Shown piece by piece: positions 62,491 through 64,000 of a DNA stretch of 64,000 bases. Under the pieces are notes generated by a model, which saw nothing but the letters and a program-made list of their open reading frames with translations, made no database searches and was not told the origin of the DNA. The position numbers were made by a program, and so were the translations under genes. This DNA comes from Chondrosia reniformis (taxonomy: Eukaryota > Porifera > Demospongiae > Chondrillida > Chondrillidae). Every line of letters begins with the position of its first letter. Position 1 is the first letter of the stretch. The stretch lies in NCBI GenBank assembly GCA_947172415.1, contig OX359190.1, forward strand, positions 4,216,001-4,280,000, in the 5' to 3' direction.

Positions 62491-63040
62491 CTACACCAGT
62501 TGGACAGCCAGATTCTGCCTGGAATTTGATTGAATGTAGCAATTATCAATAATATTTTGTTTAAACTTGTACGGAGGGCCAAGGTAATAGTCATCAAACA
62601 GTTCCTCAAAATCAATGCAATCATTATCATCATCCTCATTTAAATCTTCAGCTTGGGGATTCAACTGGCTCGGAAGGGCAGTAGTGAGAGGATGTCGGAT
62701 CTGGCTGGCTTGGGTGACTGACAAGGACTGTGGTGTCATGTACTGAGCAAATGCAAACCTCTGCTGTTGAAAAGGATAGTGGTATGGTGACTGCAAAGCT
62801 GCTGCAGAGCCATTAGCGGTTGCTGAAATGATTGTCCATGGAAGTCACCATATGGTGTAGGCTGAGGTAAATTGGATGGATGGTTGACATATCCTGAAAC
62901 TGATATGGGTTCATCAGAGGAGGTGGATCAAGTGAAATGTTGGATGGTTGCTGTGAAGTAGCCTGCTGCAGATGCTGTCCCTCATAAATGCTAGTTGCTG
63001 AGTAGGTGGATGACTGTATAATTGCAGTGGCAGCTCACTG
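62491..63040 (-). CDS. Gln/Pro/Ser-rich protein fragment, unknown
   Basis: Minus strand: SQQPSNISLDPPPLMNPYQF and STIHPIYLSLHHM at 62960-62840. Then, after a frame change at about 62815, MQSPYHYPFQQQRFAFAQYM and LNPQAEDLNEDDDNDCIDFE to a TAG at 62491. The composition resembles the N-terminus of the BEN-domain ORF at 40011, but alignment by eye is not convincing. It could be the 5' part of a host or TE gene into which the LINE inserted (LINE 3' end at 62459). Confidence 0.35.
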
Positions 63041-64000
63041 ATTCTTTTTTAGACAAAGGCTGTAATGGGCTAACCCGCTTCAAACTTTGTCAGATGGCTG
63101 CCTCGGATAAGTGACAGGAGGAACACAGAACTTGGTGAGTGAAACTACAGCAATCGAGTTAACAGAAGCGATATGCATGTGTCTAAACAGTGTATCTGAA
63201 ACAGTTTGTTAGGGTAGGGTGTGGTTTAACAGAGGCATTCTATTGTTCTATGTCATTTATTTGTGTAGCTTTCTGTCAGTCATTACATTAAACAGTTTAA
63301 GTCCTTTTTCAGATGCGTTTATATGTGCAAGTCTTTTAAGCGACTCATTACAGTAGAACGCTAAGAAACACCTTAATTTGTAAAAGAGATAAGCTTATCA
63401 CTAGTGTTTGTTACACAGTATCAGTTAACAGAAAACCTAGGCTACGTTACTGTGTAGGATTCTTGCAATGACATACTTTGGTAGAAGTTATTTAAAGTTT
63501 GAAGTCCAAGTAGTGATAGCATGAAAGGTGTTAAGCCTTACTAAAAAGAAAACATTAACGTTTGTCTATTAACAGAATTGCAGATAAGTGAAGGTTTGGA
63601 TTCTATTGCAAATAGTGCTGCTACACCATCTCCTATAATTATCTGTGTTGAAGACATCAATAACATTTACACCTATTATTTGATAATGGAAAAGATAGCA
63701 TTGGTTTCAGGTATATATTTTGAGATTCAGTAAAGCTGTGATGTTATGGTTCTCAGCCCACTACATACGTAATCTGGAGTATGAGAAGACCATTAGTGAA
63801 GTGGCTTTGTTTATTCAAGAGTTTGTCTTTGGTCTTCCAGGTGTTACCATAAAAAAGAGTGCTACTTATCTAATTATCTCGCACATAAAGGATTAAAAAT
63901 CTAGATTAGACTTGCAATATGATTCAACCTAAAAATGAATACTGTGTAATTCAAGTGAAGAGAACAATGTACTGAGAACTTTTATTTAAATACTAGACCA
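63041..64000. other. no gene recognised
   Basis: AT-rich right edge; no ORF above 60 codons and no repeat family of this window identified. Confidence 0.5.

Overview
The window is 64 kb of AT-rich metazoan DNA built almost entirely of transposable-element (TE) wreckage. I find no confidently recognisable single-copy host gene. Spliced genes with short introns, N-terminal 2A (NPGP) motifs, Helitrons with OTU domains, Penelope, EnSpm-like, SWIM/YqaJ and DUF7869-type repeat proteins together suggest an early-branching marine invertebrate, most likely a demosponge. That assignment is inference. No bacterial gene organisation is present. Nearly every ORF is interrupted by stops or frameshifts, so most coding features are pseudogenes.

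Layout, left half. Positions 1-5341 are a ~117-bp satellite, partly organised in trimers, split by a Penelope-like element (1096-3407) with inverted ends and a hammerhead-like motif. A piggyBac transposase (minus) runs into the satellite at 5342 and keeps its other TIR near 7180. A small spliced gene (8126-8909, minus) is followed by a decayed Helitron (10153-16850): 2A leader, DUF6570, HUH/Y2 Rep, PIF1 helicase, OTU. A non-LTR APE endonuclease relic lies at 18.2-18.8 kb. Two non-autonomous families follow: F1 (terminal and central hairpins) and F2 (GGGGCTGCC hairpins). From 24.2 to 28.1 kb a ~400-bp inverted duplication encloses a DDE_Tnp_4 transposase and a second 2A-led Helitron-like N-terminus. 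A cluster of TTTCACAGGGCCGTGAAA palindromes sits at 28.4-28.7 kb.

Layout, right half. A Ty3/Gypsy element (31746-35660) sits inside a pogo-like transposase gene with a 5-bp target duplication. A second pogo-like gene (minus, with PHD finger) is split by a 4.5-kb EnSpm-like element (38744-43280). That element carries a Tnp2-type transposase and a BEN-domain ORF, and is itself split by a hammerhead-ribozyme tandem (40170-41138) with a 13-bp target duplication. Then come a full F1 element (43557-45164), a DUF7869-type DNA transposon (45499-49211) carrying F1 and F2 insertions, Merlin and DUF6729-type fragments, two SWIM-domain genes (one with a YqaJ nuclease), a tRNA-like SINE head, a SAP-domain fragment and an R2-type LINE with a C-terminal endonuclease (about 58.65-62.46 kb).

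The nesting gives relative dates. pogo-like genes are older than Gypsy and EnSpm, and EnSpm is older than the ribozyme element. Three insertions can be checked directly because deleting each one with one target copy restores the flanking reading frame.
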